From Mogibacterium sp. (GTDB lineage Bacteria; Bacillota; Clostridia; Peptostreptococcales; Anaerovoracaceae): a stretch of DNA of 64,000 nucleotides. Shown here one piece after another: positions 50,732-59,255 of the stretch. The notes under the pieces were generated by a model. It was not told where the DNA came from. It did not search any database and saw nothing but the letters and a program-made list of their open reading frames with translations. Both the position numbers and the translations under genes were made by a program. The stretch covers positions 1 to 64,000 of the forward strand of contig JAFWGQ010000004.1 of assembly GCA_017512365.1 (NCBI GenBank). Reading direction: 5' to 3'. Position 1 is the first letter of the stretch, and each line of letters begins with the position of its first letter.

Positions 50732-51104
50732 TGTTTACAGTCATCCGTTCCTTCGTCATTTTGTCAGCGATGACATACCATCTCTGCACTGTGTTCTCAA
50801 GAAAAAAATAGTGGTAAAAGTAAAAGCCGAGAAGGACCGCAAAGGCAAGCATTATCACTGCAGGGACGATCCCGAGTTCCGGATGCAGAAGCACGAGATA
50901 TACATCGAACAGCTCGGCAAAGACCACCATCACTGTAACTATGAGGTGTACCAGGCGTTCGTGCTGGAGCCATGCGATCTTTCGCAGATGATCTTCAATC
51001 AGAGCCGCCGTTACTTTATTCCCTTCTATAGAAGCCGTGACCGCCGCTTCATGTTCCCGGCACCACTGCTTCATATTGACCCCGTAATTTGTTTTTCTTC
51101 CCAT
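50721..51104 (-). CDS. Small membrane protein of unknown function
   Basis: 127 residues from ATG 51104 (MGRKTNYGVNMKQWC); a TTG two codons upstream is possible. The N-terminal 45 residues are hydrophilic, then two membrane helices (RLVHLIVTVMVVFAELFDV and GIVPAVIMLAFAVLLGFYF), and a short basic tail (WYVIADKMTKERMTV). I do not recognise a family. It starts 4 bases after the stop of the LTA-synthase-like gene, so the two are co-expressed and may act together. Confidence 0.72.
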   Translation of the reverse strand: MGRKTNYGVNMKQWCREHEAAVTASIEGNKVTAALIEDHLRKIAWLQHERLVHLIVTVMVVFAELFDVYLVLLHPELGIVPAVIMLAFAVLLGFYFYHYFFLENTVQRWYVIADKMTKERMTVNIEK

Positions 51105-51110
51105 GATCAA

Positions 51111-53459
51111 TTATTTCCCGGCCACTTCGAACCATGCTGGGTCGATCTCATCGAACATATTTGCATACTGTACATACCGGTATTTTTTTATCAGCGGATC
51201 ATCTTCCAGAACCGCAACATTATCGTATATGTTCCCTTCATTATCGATCACGCCCTGTGAAGAGATGACCGGATACTTTTCATGCACTTCTTTAAGCATC
51301 TGAACATATGGCGGCAATTTGAAGTTCCCTTTTTCCAGGATAAGCCACGGCAAATAGTTTGCGCTTACTGAGACATCGTGTTCTGCCTTTGTCTCATAAT
51401 TGGTCCAGATAAAGAATCTGGTTTTGAAATAATCGATGTATCCCTGCATATTGGTATACACATCGCTTTGCGCCTCCGGCGGAAGCATCGGCTGATGATC
51501 CCCGAAGAATATGATCATCGTCGGCTCATCGCTGTTCCTGTACTGATCCATCATCTTTTCCAAAGATTTATCGGATTCCCTGATCAGCGACAGGTATACA
51601 CGTGTATTCTGGTGCAGTGTTTCATCATATGCTTTCAGCGAATCATCCTCTTTCAGATCGTCAAAATGGTCATAGTCAGCATGGTTCTGGATGGTGACAT
51701 CGAAGAGGAATCGCGGCTGCCCTCTGTTCTCTTTGTCCCGCTCTTCCATGAAGGAATAATCCGTTGCATCAGTGACATAGTTGCGTAATAAATTGTTCTC
51801 CGTCAGTTCAGGATATTCCTCGATCGAATGAAACGTTCCGAACCCGAGATTCGGATATACTTTATCACGGTTCCAGTTTTTCGCTTCATTTGCATGGAAC
51901 GCCTCTGTAAGGTAATCATTGTCTCTGAAGTAAGATGCAAGGGAAAACATTGGTTTTGTAACATTTTCAGTATAAGGATATGCACCCACGCCCAGAAAAG
52001 CCAGTGTGTTGCCTGTCAGAGCCTCAAATTCAGTATTACAGGTCCCGCCTCCCAGTACAGAGACATACAGATTTCCCTCTGTTGTGTTGTCGTCCAGTTT
52101 GTCAACAAAAGGCATAACGTCAATGCTTTCATCAAGACCAACAGTTCTCAGATCAGAAAAAGCCTCATCCATCACCATTATGATCCTTGTCGGCCGGGTC
52201 CCCGTTGTTTCCGCGCCTGATGTGTATTCTTCAAGATAGGATCCCACAGTCTCACGGGAATATCCTTCCGGCATTTTTACATGTCCGCTCATTGCGCTTT
52301 TCACAAATGTAAGAACTATCCCTTCCCTGTGGAAGCCCTCCAGCACTTTTGCATCCCATTGGAAAGTGTTGAGCCGGCTGAACGCCGGATTATTGATGCA
52401 GATGATTATCAGTACTATAGCGGCGGCTATACCGGCGCTGCGTTTTGCAAACCGGGTCTTTACAGGTGCTTTTTCTTCCGGCTTTGTTTTTTTCCATACA
52501 AGAATGACAAGTGCAATAAAAGACAAAACAACAGCAATGCTTACAGCTATCCTCCACGTAAGAGACAGATCATATCCGCCGATGACTTCTTTCGCGGTAC
52601 CTATTGCTTTAAGATCTGCGGGCATGATCGGTTTGTTTCGAAAGAGGATCACGTAATGGTTTGCGATATACCAGAAAAGCGTAAAAACGGATACAGCAGC
52701 AGTTCCGATCCACGGCAAGGTAAGTGAATTGACAAGTACAGCAACAGCATATAATAACAGCCAGTTCAGAATGAAATCCGTATAATCGACATACGGCAGA
52801 CTTCCGCAAAGGAAGCATCCCATGATCATAGTTACAAGAACCGCCGATGCAGACAGCAATGGCAAAACTACACCCGGAACAGCTTTAAATATATAGGTCA
52901 ATCCTATAGCCAGCACTATTGCAGCCAGCAGTATCCCCAGGAAATATACCACCCAGACAGAAGCAGGTATGATAGTATTGCCCGGAAATCCTACTGAGAT
53001 AAATCCTGTCTGCTCATCCTTTGTCAGGTGTACGAGAGCTTCTTCACCGGTCGAAACTGCAGAACGAACGCTCTTTGTATACGGGTGTGTTGTACCGTCC
53101 TTATTCAGATGGGAAACATTGCGCCCGAACACACTTATGTCAATGGATACGATATCCGCTTCTTCCACATCATAGATGTATAGTTCTACAGACTCGACGT
53201 TATATGTCAGATCAACAAGCCGAAGCGTCTTCAGTTCAGACCCGAAATAAGCATTCGCCTGATATAAATAAGCAAAGCTTGCATTATTGTCCGTCAGATA
53301 ACTGGTACAGGTACCTTCTCCAACAACATTGTTCGTGTAGATCACAGCATCGAACTTCAGCGGCAGGTACCCGAAAAAAATCAGGCAGAAAGCCAGCGGC
53401 AATGCCACTATAAATGCAATCAAAAATGACGTAATATGATCTTTGTCAATTTTCTTCAT
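51111..53459 (-). CDS. LTA synthase-like phosphoglycerol/alkaline-phosphatase superfamily transferase
   Basis: 782 residues from ATG 53459 (MKKIDKDHITSFL); a GTG three codons upstream is possible. One N-terminal helix is followed by an extracytoplasmic insertion (about 35-160), then four to five helices (about 165-340), then the extracellular sulfatase-fold domain. Catalytic features include the first metal-site TRIIMVMDEAF, the nucleophile threonine in GGGTCNTEFEALTG, a QNHADYDHF segment and FFGDHQPML. The family polymerises glycerol phosphate or transfers it to glycans. The additional domain makes it longer than typical LtaS (about 640). It is placed between the major pilin and giant-adhesin operons, so it could modify wall polymers or the pilus components (inference). 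Confidence 0.88.
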   Translation of the reverse strand: MKKIDKDHITSFLIAFIVALPLAFCLIFFGYLPLKFDAVIYTNNVVGEGTCTSYLTDNNASFAYLYQANAYFGSELKTLRLVDLTYNVESVELYIYDVEEADIVSIDISVFGRNVSHLNKDGTTHPYTKSVRSAVSTGEEALVHLTKDEQTGFISVGFPGNTIIPASVWVVYFLGILLAAIVLAIGLTYIFKAVPGVVLPLLSASAVLVTMIMGCFLCGSLPYVDYTDFILNWLLLYAVAVLVNSLTLPWIGTAAVSVFTLFWYIANHYVILFRNKPIMPADLKAIGTAKEVIGGYDLSLTWRIAVSIAVVLSFIALVILVWKKTKPEEKAPVKTRFAKRSAGIAAAIVLIIICINNPAFSRLNTFQWDAKVLEGFHREGIVLTFVKSAMSGHVKMPEGYSRETVGSYLEEYTSGAETTGTRPTRIIMVMDEAFSDLRTVGLDESIDVMPFVDKLDDNTTEGNLYVSVLGGGTCNTEFEALTGNTLAFLGVGAYPYTENVTKPMFSLASYFRDNDYLTEAFHANEAKNWNRDKVYPNLGFGTFHSIEEYPELTENNLLRNYVTDATDYSFMEERDKENRGQPRFLFDVTIQNHADYDHFDDLKEDDSLKAYDETLHQNTRVYLSLIRESDKSLEKMMDQYRNSDEPTMIIFFGDHQPMLPPEAQSDVYTNMQGYIDYFKTRFFIWTNYETKAEHDVSVSANYLPWLILEKGNFKLPPYVQMLKEVHEKYPVISSQGVIDNEGNIYDNVAVLEDDPLIKKYRYVQYANMFDEIDPAWFEVAGK

Positions 53460-53484
53460 TTCTTTCACGACGCAAGTAAATCAA

Positions 53485-53525
53485 TAAAAAGGCTCGCTCA
53501 AGCTTTTGCTGTGAGAGAGCCTTTC
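53485..53525 (-). terminator. Terminator downstream of the major pilin gene
   Basis: AAGGCTC-T-CTCA pairs with TGAG-C-GAGCCTT around CAGCAAAAGCT, followed by TTTATT on the minus strand, about 95 bases after the pilin stop. It separates the strongly expressed pilin from the LTA-synthase-like gene. Confidence 0.82.
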
Positions 53526-53620
53526 ACACATAAGAACCATCAGACAATCATCTCATTACAGTGAACCGCTAATCATAGATGACAGCTGTTCATGTTGTTC
53601 AGATATGCTGTTCCGCTCAA

Positions 53621-54013
53621 TTATTCAGCTTTAACACTAGCAGTTCCGTTAGCAGCAACTTGTACTGTTACTTTCTTTCCCTTAACATTAGAAGGTAAAG
53701 TTACAGTTTTCTGCGAGCCACTAACACGAGTCTCCAGAGTAGGTTTCGGGGACGTCTGCCAACCGGATACCTGCTGCTTTATCCTGGATGCATTTACTGT
53801 TGCTGAAGTAGCAGTAGTTGCACCGTTAGAAAGGTAAGTGGAAACAGCCTCAGCATAAGCAGCACGGATATTGGACAGGTCTGTCGCCTCACGGCTCTTC
53901 TCAAGCTGGTTTGTGAAGATAGGAATAGCGATAGCGACGAGCACTGCGATGATCGCTACTACGATGAGCAGCTCAGCGAGTGTGAAACCTTTGTTGTTTC
54001 TCTTCTTTTCCAT
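53621..54013 (-). CDS. pilA: Major type IV pilin
   Basis: 130 residues beginning MEKKRNNKG, cut before FTLAELLIVVAIIAVLVAIAIPI, with Glu at +5: a textbook type IV pilin signal. The mature protein is about 121 residues, with the helix continuing through FTNQLEKSREATDLSNIRAAYAEAVSTYL, a short variable domain (GATTATSATVNASRIKQQ), and a C-terminal strand (GKKVTVQVAANGTASV). There are no cysteines. CGGAGGGAG precedes the ATG and a strong terminator follows. Its position at the end of the pil core operon and its compact size make it the major pilin. Confidence 0.92.
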   Translation of the reverse strand: MEKKRNNKGFTLAELLIVVAIIAVLVAIAIPIFTNQLEKSREATDLSNIRAAYAEAVSTYLSNGATTATSATVNASRIKQQVSGWQTSPKPTLETRVSGSQKTVTLPSNVKGKKVTVQVAANGTASVKAE

Positions 54014-54157
54014 TGTTTGTTCTCCCTCCGTTTTATTTTTTTGCAGGGAAGGCTGCGCCCGCCCTTGAATGAGTTATAAATATTGAAAAATTTACCAACT
54101 AATATACTACGAACCATTGGTTACAGAACGGTTATACTCTCACTGCTGTTCTGCGCG

Positions 54158-54781
54158 CTACTTTGCATATGCGGCTTCTACTGTAGGATCCAGTTCTTCG
54201 GTCGTAGCCGCTTCATCCTTAGGCAGCGCAGAGTCGGGTGTCCCGCCTACCATCGTTTCATAGAACGTACCATCCAGAGTGATAGTCGTAGCCCCGTTTG
54301 TATCAACACTGCAGTTCACATCACCTATAAGACATCTGTAATCACCCGATGTGAGTTCTTTCATGATTTTTTTTGCCGCAGCATAACTGGACGTCTTGTA
54401 CTGAAGGTTGAAGTTCCGTCTTATCTGGTCGCCATCTCTGGTTACTTCGTCAAACCCGATATTGTAATCGTCGACGCCGGCAAGCACAGTATTCAGGAAT
54501 GCTGTTTCCGGCTTGCTGTTGTTGTAGCTGCCCATCTTCGTTAATATTCCGGTGCTGTTGATGCCCTCGAGTTCCTTCTGCATCTTCTTGATCTTACCGG
54601 TTCTTAACTGTGCCGCTTCCAGTTCTGTCTGCAGAGCGCTTTCATCAGCCTTTGCGGAAGCAACCGCATCTTTTATATTGATGTACACAAACTTATAATA
54701 GGCAAGCCCCAGAAGCATGACCGCCAGAACGATCACCAGAACGATTTCTTTTGCTGTCAATTGTTTGCTCATCATCTTCAT
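54158..54781 (-). CDS. pilO: PilO-like pilus alignment protein
   Basis: 207 residues. A short cytoplasmic end, one helix (KEIVLVIVLAVMLLGLAYYKF), a coiled-coil (AKADESALQTELEAAQLRTGKIKKMQKELEG; key residues only) and a C-terminal ferredoxin-like domain (FNLQYKTSSYAAAKKIMKELT). This is the PilO/GspM plan. PilO pairs with PilN across the membrane and links to PilM. The start overlaps the pilN stop (ATGA), showing coupling. Confidence 0.83.
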   Translation of the reverse strand: MKMMSKQLTAKEIVLVIVLAVMLLGLAYYKFVYINIKDAVASAKADESALQTELEAAQLRTGKIKKMQKELEGINSTGILTKMGSYNNSKPETAFLNTVLAGVDDYNIGFDEVTRDGDQIRRNFNLQYKTSSYAAAKKIMKELTSGDYRCLIGDVNCSVDTNGATTITLDGTFYETMVGGTPDSALPKDEAATTEELDPTVEAAYAK

Positions 54782-55425
54782 TTTTCCTGAGCCTCCTCTG
54801 CAGCTTTGCCCGCATCATTGAGATATACCGAAAACGTCACAGTGACCGGACCGCCTTCATTGCCTGTGACCTTGTTGGCATTGTCGATCACACACCTTTC
54901 CACGATCGGATCTTTCTCGATCGCGGCCGCGATCTGATTGAGTTCGGAAAGAGAAGATCCCTTGACCTGAAGAGTGGCCACATTGCCGCTGAGCGACCAG
55001 TTGTTCACCGTACCGCTGTTGACGACCGCGTCTTCCACTGCCTTCATCACCTTGACACGATCTACACGAGTAAGTTCTTCTTCAGTCATTCCTTCAGTCG
55101 TGTAATGAGCGTACTCTTCTTCGATGTTTCCCATTTCGCGAATAGTCTTGTTGGCTTCATCGAGCTGGGTCTGGAGTTCTGCCACCCTGGCATTGGTTGA
55201 GGCCAGCATGACAAGCGGTCTTACGAACAGCACTCCGATCAGCACGACAGTAAGCAGTACAAGCCCTATGACCACAGGAAGGGATTTTCTGGATGAAAAG
55301 AAGCTTTCCTTTTTTATCACAAGATTGATGGATGTCTTGGTCGGGATCTTCCCCCGCGGCACACCGCCGGACTGACTGCTCCGGCGCCCCAGACTTATTT
55401 CTTTGTTCAGATCAAGTTTTGCCAC
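54778..55425 (-). CDS. pilN: PilN-like pilus alignment protein
   Basis: 215 residues from GTG 55425, with AAGGAGGGG upstream. The N terminus has a conserved PilM-binding type motif (KTSINLV), then one helix (VVIGLVLLTVVLIGVLFV), a coiled coil (RVAELQTQLDEANKTIREMG) and a C-terminal domain (VNNWSLSGNVATLQVKG). Order and topology match PilN, the partner of PilO and PilM in the inner platform. Confidence 0.83.
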   Translation of the reverse strand: MAKLDLNKEISLGRRSSQSGGVPRGKIPTKTSINLVIKKESFFSSRKSLPVVIGLVLLTVVLIGVLFVRPLVMLASTNARVAELQTQLDEANKTIREMGNIEEEYAHYTTEGMTEEELTRVDRVKVMKAVEDAVVNSGTVNNWSLSGNVATLQVKGSSLSELNQIAAAIEKDPIVERCVIDNANKVTGNEGGPVTVTFSVYLNDAGKAAEEAQEK

Positions 55426-55441
55426 CTATCACCCCTCCTTT

Positions 55442-56509
55442 CTATGATTCCGTCGCAATGCCTGCCGCCTGCACAAATGTGTTGCAGTTTGGTATCTCTT
55501 CGCCGTCAGGCACCAGCTCGGATGCCGTATGCAGCCTCATATCCAGCATCTCGCCTATGGCTGTCGTAAGAGGTCCTATCGCCGCACCTCCTCCGCAGAG
55601 CCACATGTCCGTCAGGGAACTGTCCGGATTACTGAATCTGTAAAAGTTCATCGCGCGCATCAACTCGACTGCTATGTTTTCATAAGTCGTACGGCACTCC
55701 TCGCGCTCGAGACAGTTCTCAAAATTGGAAAGCAGGTATGTGTGTGCAAGGTGGCGCTCCACGCTGAACATGTCTGCCAGTACATCATCAAGCGCCGAAA
55801 GGCCCATGTCGAGCACACGCGTTGCCTCATGCCGGTCTTTGTCATAAATATACATTCGGATCGAATCATATCCGAGGTCGAGTATGCAGAATTCCGTAGA
55901 GTATTCGCTCAGCAGTTTATACTGTTCGCGTATCAGGGAAATATATGAACATATTGCAGGCGCTGTCTTGACCAGCCTGAGGCCGGTTTTCTGCAACATG
56001 GCTTCGATCTCTTCGATGACTGCGCGTTCAGCCCCGACAGCCATGAGATCCAGAGTTTCTTCTTCTGCTGGCGTTTCTGTCTGTGCATCCTCTTTTGTAA
56101 CCGGCGTCCCGGAAGGAGACTCGTTTTCTTCCGGCTCATCTTTTTTATCAGGCGGGAGCACTGCGTAATCAAAAACGTAATCCTTTATTTCGCCCGTGAT
56201 ATAGTCGCTGAATTCAAACGGAAGATTATATGCCAGCTGTTCTGTAGTCATGAGCGGCATCCTTACGTTCTTGATAAAAACAGTCTCGTTCGAAAGCACA
56301 TAAGCTGCGTTCCTTGCCTTTATCCCGTTTTCCTTCATCGTTCTGGCAATGAGGTCGCTCAGTGTCTCGATAGAAGTTATCCGCCCTTCCTTGAGCAGAT
56401 TCTCGGGCATTGAAACCGCTACGGCATCAAGCACGACATTGTTGTCGACAAGGACCATCTTCAGCTGGTCTGCTCCCACATCTATTCCAAGTATTGTTTT
56501 TTTCGCCAT
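55442..56509 (-). CDS. pilM: PilM-like actin-fold ATPase of the pilus platform
   Basis: 355 residues from ATG 56509 (MAKKTILGIDVGADQLKM), with GGGGGAT upstream; the frame extends a further 54 codons into pilD but without a start site. Actin/FtsA-like motifs: GIDVGADQLK (phosphate 1), FCILDLGYDSIRMYIYD and LCGGGAAIGPL (adenosine). An acidic/Pro-Glu-rich insertion (about 115-145, PPDKKDEPEENESPSG...) is unusual. PilM is cytoplasmic and binds the PilN N terminus. Confidence 0.9.
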   Translation of the reverse strand: MAKKTILGIDVGADQLKMVLVDNNVVLDAVAVSMPENLLKEGRITSIETLSDLIARTMKENGIKARNAAYVLSNETVFIKNVRMPLMTTEQLAYNLPFEFSDYITGEIKDYVFDYAVLPPDKKDEPEENESPSGTPVTKEDAQTETPAEEETLDLMAVGAERAVIEEIEAMLQKTGLRLVKTAPAICSYISLIREQYKLLSEYSTEFCILDLGYDSIRMYIYDKDRHEATRVLDMGLSALDDVLADMFSVERHLAHTYLLSNFENCLEREECRTTYENIAVELMRAMNFYRFSNPDSSLTDMWLCGGGAAIGPLTTAIGEMLDMRLHTASELVPDGEEIPNCNTFVQAAGIATES

Positions 56510-56523
56510 TTTGGATCCCCCAT

Positions 56524-57318
56524 CTATATCAGAAGATTTTGGTACCAGTTTACGAGCGGTTCTCCGTACATCAGCATTATCGCGGCAGCTGCCGCGATCC
56601 ACGGCCCGAACGGGAACGCAGTTCCTTCGCCTGAATGTCTGCTTTTTATCAGATTGAAAAGCAATCCGCACAGACAGGCAATAATGAGCATGAACAGTGT
56701 CCCGATGAAACCGAGGTACAGGCCGGATACAGCTGTCAGCTTGATATCTCCTCCGCCCAGTGTATCTCTGCCCATGATCTTATCTAGTATGAGCGACAGC
56801 CCCAGCAGCCCTCCGCCGAATACAAGGCCGGCAGCGATATGACTTATGACATGTCCCCAGCCTGTGAAGATGAAAGGCTCTGCCAGTATCCACGCAGCGA
56901 CAGCTACGATATGGCAGCCATCCGGAATGATCATGTCATCTATATCAGTAAGCGTCAGTACAAAGAGCACACAGAGAAAAATATAATTTCTGAGGCACAG
57001 CACCGTCAGATCAAAACGCAATAGGCACAGCACCGTGATGATACCGAATGCGATCTCTGTGAGCGGATAGCGTACAGAGATTTTTTCTCCGCAGTATCTG
57101 CATTTTCCGTCCGTGCTCAACCAGCTCAGGACAGGAACAAGATCTCTGGCTGCCAAATCATGTCCGCAGCTTGTACAGCGGCTGCGGCCTCTGAAAAACG
57201 ATTCTCCCCTGACTATCCTGTATGCTGCACAGTTAAGGAACGAGCCCATGCATGTGCCGAAAACAAAAGCGGCAACAGTGAAAAATATGAGCATGGGTGT
57301 ATATCCGTATATCGTCAT
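56524..57318 (-). CDS. pilD: Prepilin peptidase PilD
   Basis: 264 residues. The methyltransferase-type N-terminal domain has the zinc cysteines CTSCGHD and CRYCGEK. The A24 aspartyl protease aspartates are in LTDIDDMIIPD and GGGDIKL. About eight hydrophobic segments. It removes the leader and methylates the new N terminus of the pilin and of the four pseudopilins at 35-40 kb. It lies between the small cysteine protein gene and pilM. Confidence 0.95.
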   Translation of the reverse strand: MTIYGYTPMLIFFTVAAFVFGTCMGSFLNCAAYRIVRGESFFRGRSRCTSCGHDLAARDLVPVLSWLSTDGKCRYCGEKISVRYPLTEIAFGIITVLCLLRFDLTVLCLRNYIFLCVLFVLTLTDIDDMIIPDGCHIVAVAAWILAEPFIFTGWGHVISHIAAGLVFGGGLLGLSLILDKIMGRDTLGGGDIKLTAVSGLYLGFIGTLFMLIIACLCGLLFNLIKSRHSGEGTAFPFGPWIAAAAAIMLMYGEPLVNWYQNLLI

Positions 57319-57321
57319 CGT

Positions 57322-57993
57322 TTAATTATCGTATGCGCTTCCTGTCCACTCTTCGTTCTCGTGCCATACAGCGCAGTAGTTCTCATCGGCATAAAGGAAG
57401 TAGTTGATCTCGCCTTTTTCACCTGTTCCGTAAAACGCGACTACTCCGTCATATCCGCTTGTTGTCGATGTCCCGCGCCTTATCGGCACTTCCTCTGTAA
57501 CATAAACGCACTCCAGAGGCTTGTTGTTTACTGTTACAGTTATCTTTTCAGGTTCAGGATCGTCCTTTCCGGCCTTTTCGAGGATGTCCTTCCTTGCTTC
57601 TGCCAGTTTGTTCCCGGCATATGAAGCATTCAGTCTTGTACGTCTTGCAGCATCATCGTTGTGGAGACCGCATACAGGCTCGAGTATCCCCTCATCATTC
57701 CTGAGAAGGTAGACATTTCCATGGGCCGGGCATATGTCATCACGCGCCGGCATCACTTCATTAAGAGTCTTTCTTGCGTCTTTTATGCTTCCCTCATCGA
57801 AGGTGACGAGGTATTCTATCCTTAATCCGTCTGTCGCGGTCTTCATGGCCTGCTGACATGCGATGCACTCGGATCTGAATCGGAATGCTTTCCAGGCGGG
57901 GTAATAAATGATCGCCACCATCACCAATATCAGTACCGACAGTATGACCAATATGCGAGCTGTTCCCCCATGGCAGTTTTTGAGCTTTGTCAT
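57322..57993 (-). CDS. Membrane-anchored, cysteine-containing protein, possibly pilin-like
   Basis: 223 residues from ATG 57993 (MTKLKNCHGGTARILVI), one base after the pilC stop; an upstream start inside pilC is unlikely. One N-terminal helix (ILVILSVLILVMVAIIYY) is followed by CIACQQAM and by a segment CPAHGNVYLLRNDEGILEPVCGLH. This C-P-x-x-G...C-x-x-H pattern resembles the short two-cysteine module at the end of some Firmicutes pseudopilins. There is no Glu5-type cleavage site, so it is not an ordinary pilin. It lies in the core operon between pilC and pilD. Confidence 0.65.
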   Translation of the reverse strand: MTKLKNCHGGTARILVILSVLILVMVAIIYYPAWKAFRFRSECIACQQAMKTATDGLRIEYLVTFDEGSIKDARKTLNEVMPARDDICPAHGNVYLLRNDEGILEPVCGLHNDDAARRTRLNASYAGNKLAEARKDILEKAGKDDPEPEKITVTVNNKPLECVYVTEEVPIRRGTSTTSGYDGVVAFYGTGEKGEINYFLYADENYCAVWHENEEWTGSAYDN

Positions 57994-57994
57994 T

Positions 57995-59215
57995 TTACAT
58001 TCCGTTATACATCGAGAACATCGCCACGTATATTGCAACGACTACGTATCCGGCGACCGCGCCCATGAACACGAGAGTTGCCGGTTCGAGTTTCGCCATC
58101 GCAGCAGCTATTGCCGATTCAAGCTCGGAATCGTAATAATCCGCAGTCATCGCCAGAGTCTGTTCGAGCTCTCCGGATTCTTCACCCACAGCCGTCATAT
58201 CTACAAGTATGTCCGGCAGGCAGCCTGATTCTCTCAGGCTCCTTCCCAGCGTATGTCCTGTCTCAAGATCAGCGGACACCTTCCCTATCTCGCTGCTTAT
58301 ATAGTAATTGCTCATGGTCCTGGCGGTGATGTTCACAGCCTTAGTGATAGGAAGTCCTGCGCCGAGCATCATCGTCATCGTATTGGCGAACTGGCTCGCG
58401 GCATTCAATATGTTTATCTCTCCGAGAACAGGAAGCTTCAGCGCCATTTTGGCCAGCTTCATCCTTCCTTTTTCTGTATTGCCATAGAGTTTGTAGCAGA
58501 TAAATATAACTATAATTATCATTACTATTACCCACCAGAACTTCCTGAAGAATGTTGAGAGGGCAATAAGCGATTTAGTGATACCCGGAAGCTCCGCGCC
58601 CTGAGCATCGAATACAGCTGTGAAAACAGGCACTACCTTTACCATGAGCACTATTACGACAGCGACAGCAAGCAAAAGCACAAAGGTCGGGTATATCATC
58701 GCTCCCCGGACCTTGCCCTTCAGTTTCATCTGCTTGGTATAGTGCTCGCTTACAGACTCGAAAGAAGCATCGAGGTTACCGGCTTCTTCACCGGCACGTA
58801 TGGTCTCGATGAAAGTAAGCGGCAGCATGCCTTCTCCTCTTTCTTCAAAGCTGGCTGCGAGCGAACGTCCCGATTCCACATCATCAGCTACCTGATCCAG
58901 CATTTTTTTGAGCGGCTTGTCCGTCATCTTGTCCCCTATCAGACGCACCGTCCTTGAAATAGGTATGCCGGATTTGAGTATGACAGCGAACTGGCTGCAC
59001 ATCAGCGTAAACGCTTTGTCATTGAGCCTCCTGCCGCCCAGATCACTCCCGAGGAAATTGCCGACGATCCCCTTTTCTTTTGTCGAGTTAAGCTGGAGGA
59101 TTATCGGATATGACTCCTTGATCCTCGAAGCGGCATCCATCTCATTGAAGCCCTCTATTACTCCAGTGACCTTTTTGCCGTCTCTGGACATCGCTGTGTA
59201 ATTGAAAGTATCCAT
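57995..59215 (-). CDS. pilC: Type IV pilus platform protein PilC
   Basis: 406 residues. Two GspF-like repeats with three membrane segments: one near the end of the first half (MIYPTFVLLLAVAVVIVLMVKV), one central (FWWVIVMIIIVIFICYKLY) and one at the C terminus (LEPATLVFMGAVAGYVVVAIY). Conserved stretches are FTLMCSQFAVILKSGIPI, FIETIRAGEEAGNLD and MTAVGEESGELEQTL. It is the membrane base on which PilB and PilT act. Confidence 0.95.
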   Translation of the reverse strand: MDTFNYTAMSRDGKKVTGVIEGFNEMDAASRIKESYPIILQLNSTKEKGIVGNFLGSDLGGRRLNDKAFTLMCSQFAVILKSGIPISRTVRLIGDKMTDKPLKKMLDQVADDVESGRSLAASFEERGEGMLPLTFIETIRAGEEAGNLDASFESVSEHYTKQMKLKGKVRGAMIYPTFVLLLAVAVVIVLMVKVVPVFTAVFDAQGAELPGITKSLIALSTFFRKFWWVIVMIIIVIFICYKLYGNTEKGRMKLAKMALKLPVLGEINILNAASQFANTMTMMLGAGLPITKAVNITARTMSNYYISSEIGKVSADLETGHTLGRSLRESGCLPDILVDMTAVGEESGELEQTLAMTADYYDSELESAIAAAMAKLEPATLVFMGAVAGYVVVAIYVAMFSMYNGM

Positions 59216-59255
59216 ACCTTACCTTATTTCTGTCCTTAAAGCCGGTAAATGCTGT

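Noticed and set aside
54014-54157. A separate strong promoter for the major pilin gene
   Set aside because: TATAAC is present, but no -35 at an acceptable distance is better than TAGTTG; evidence is too weak to list as a feature.
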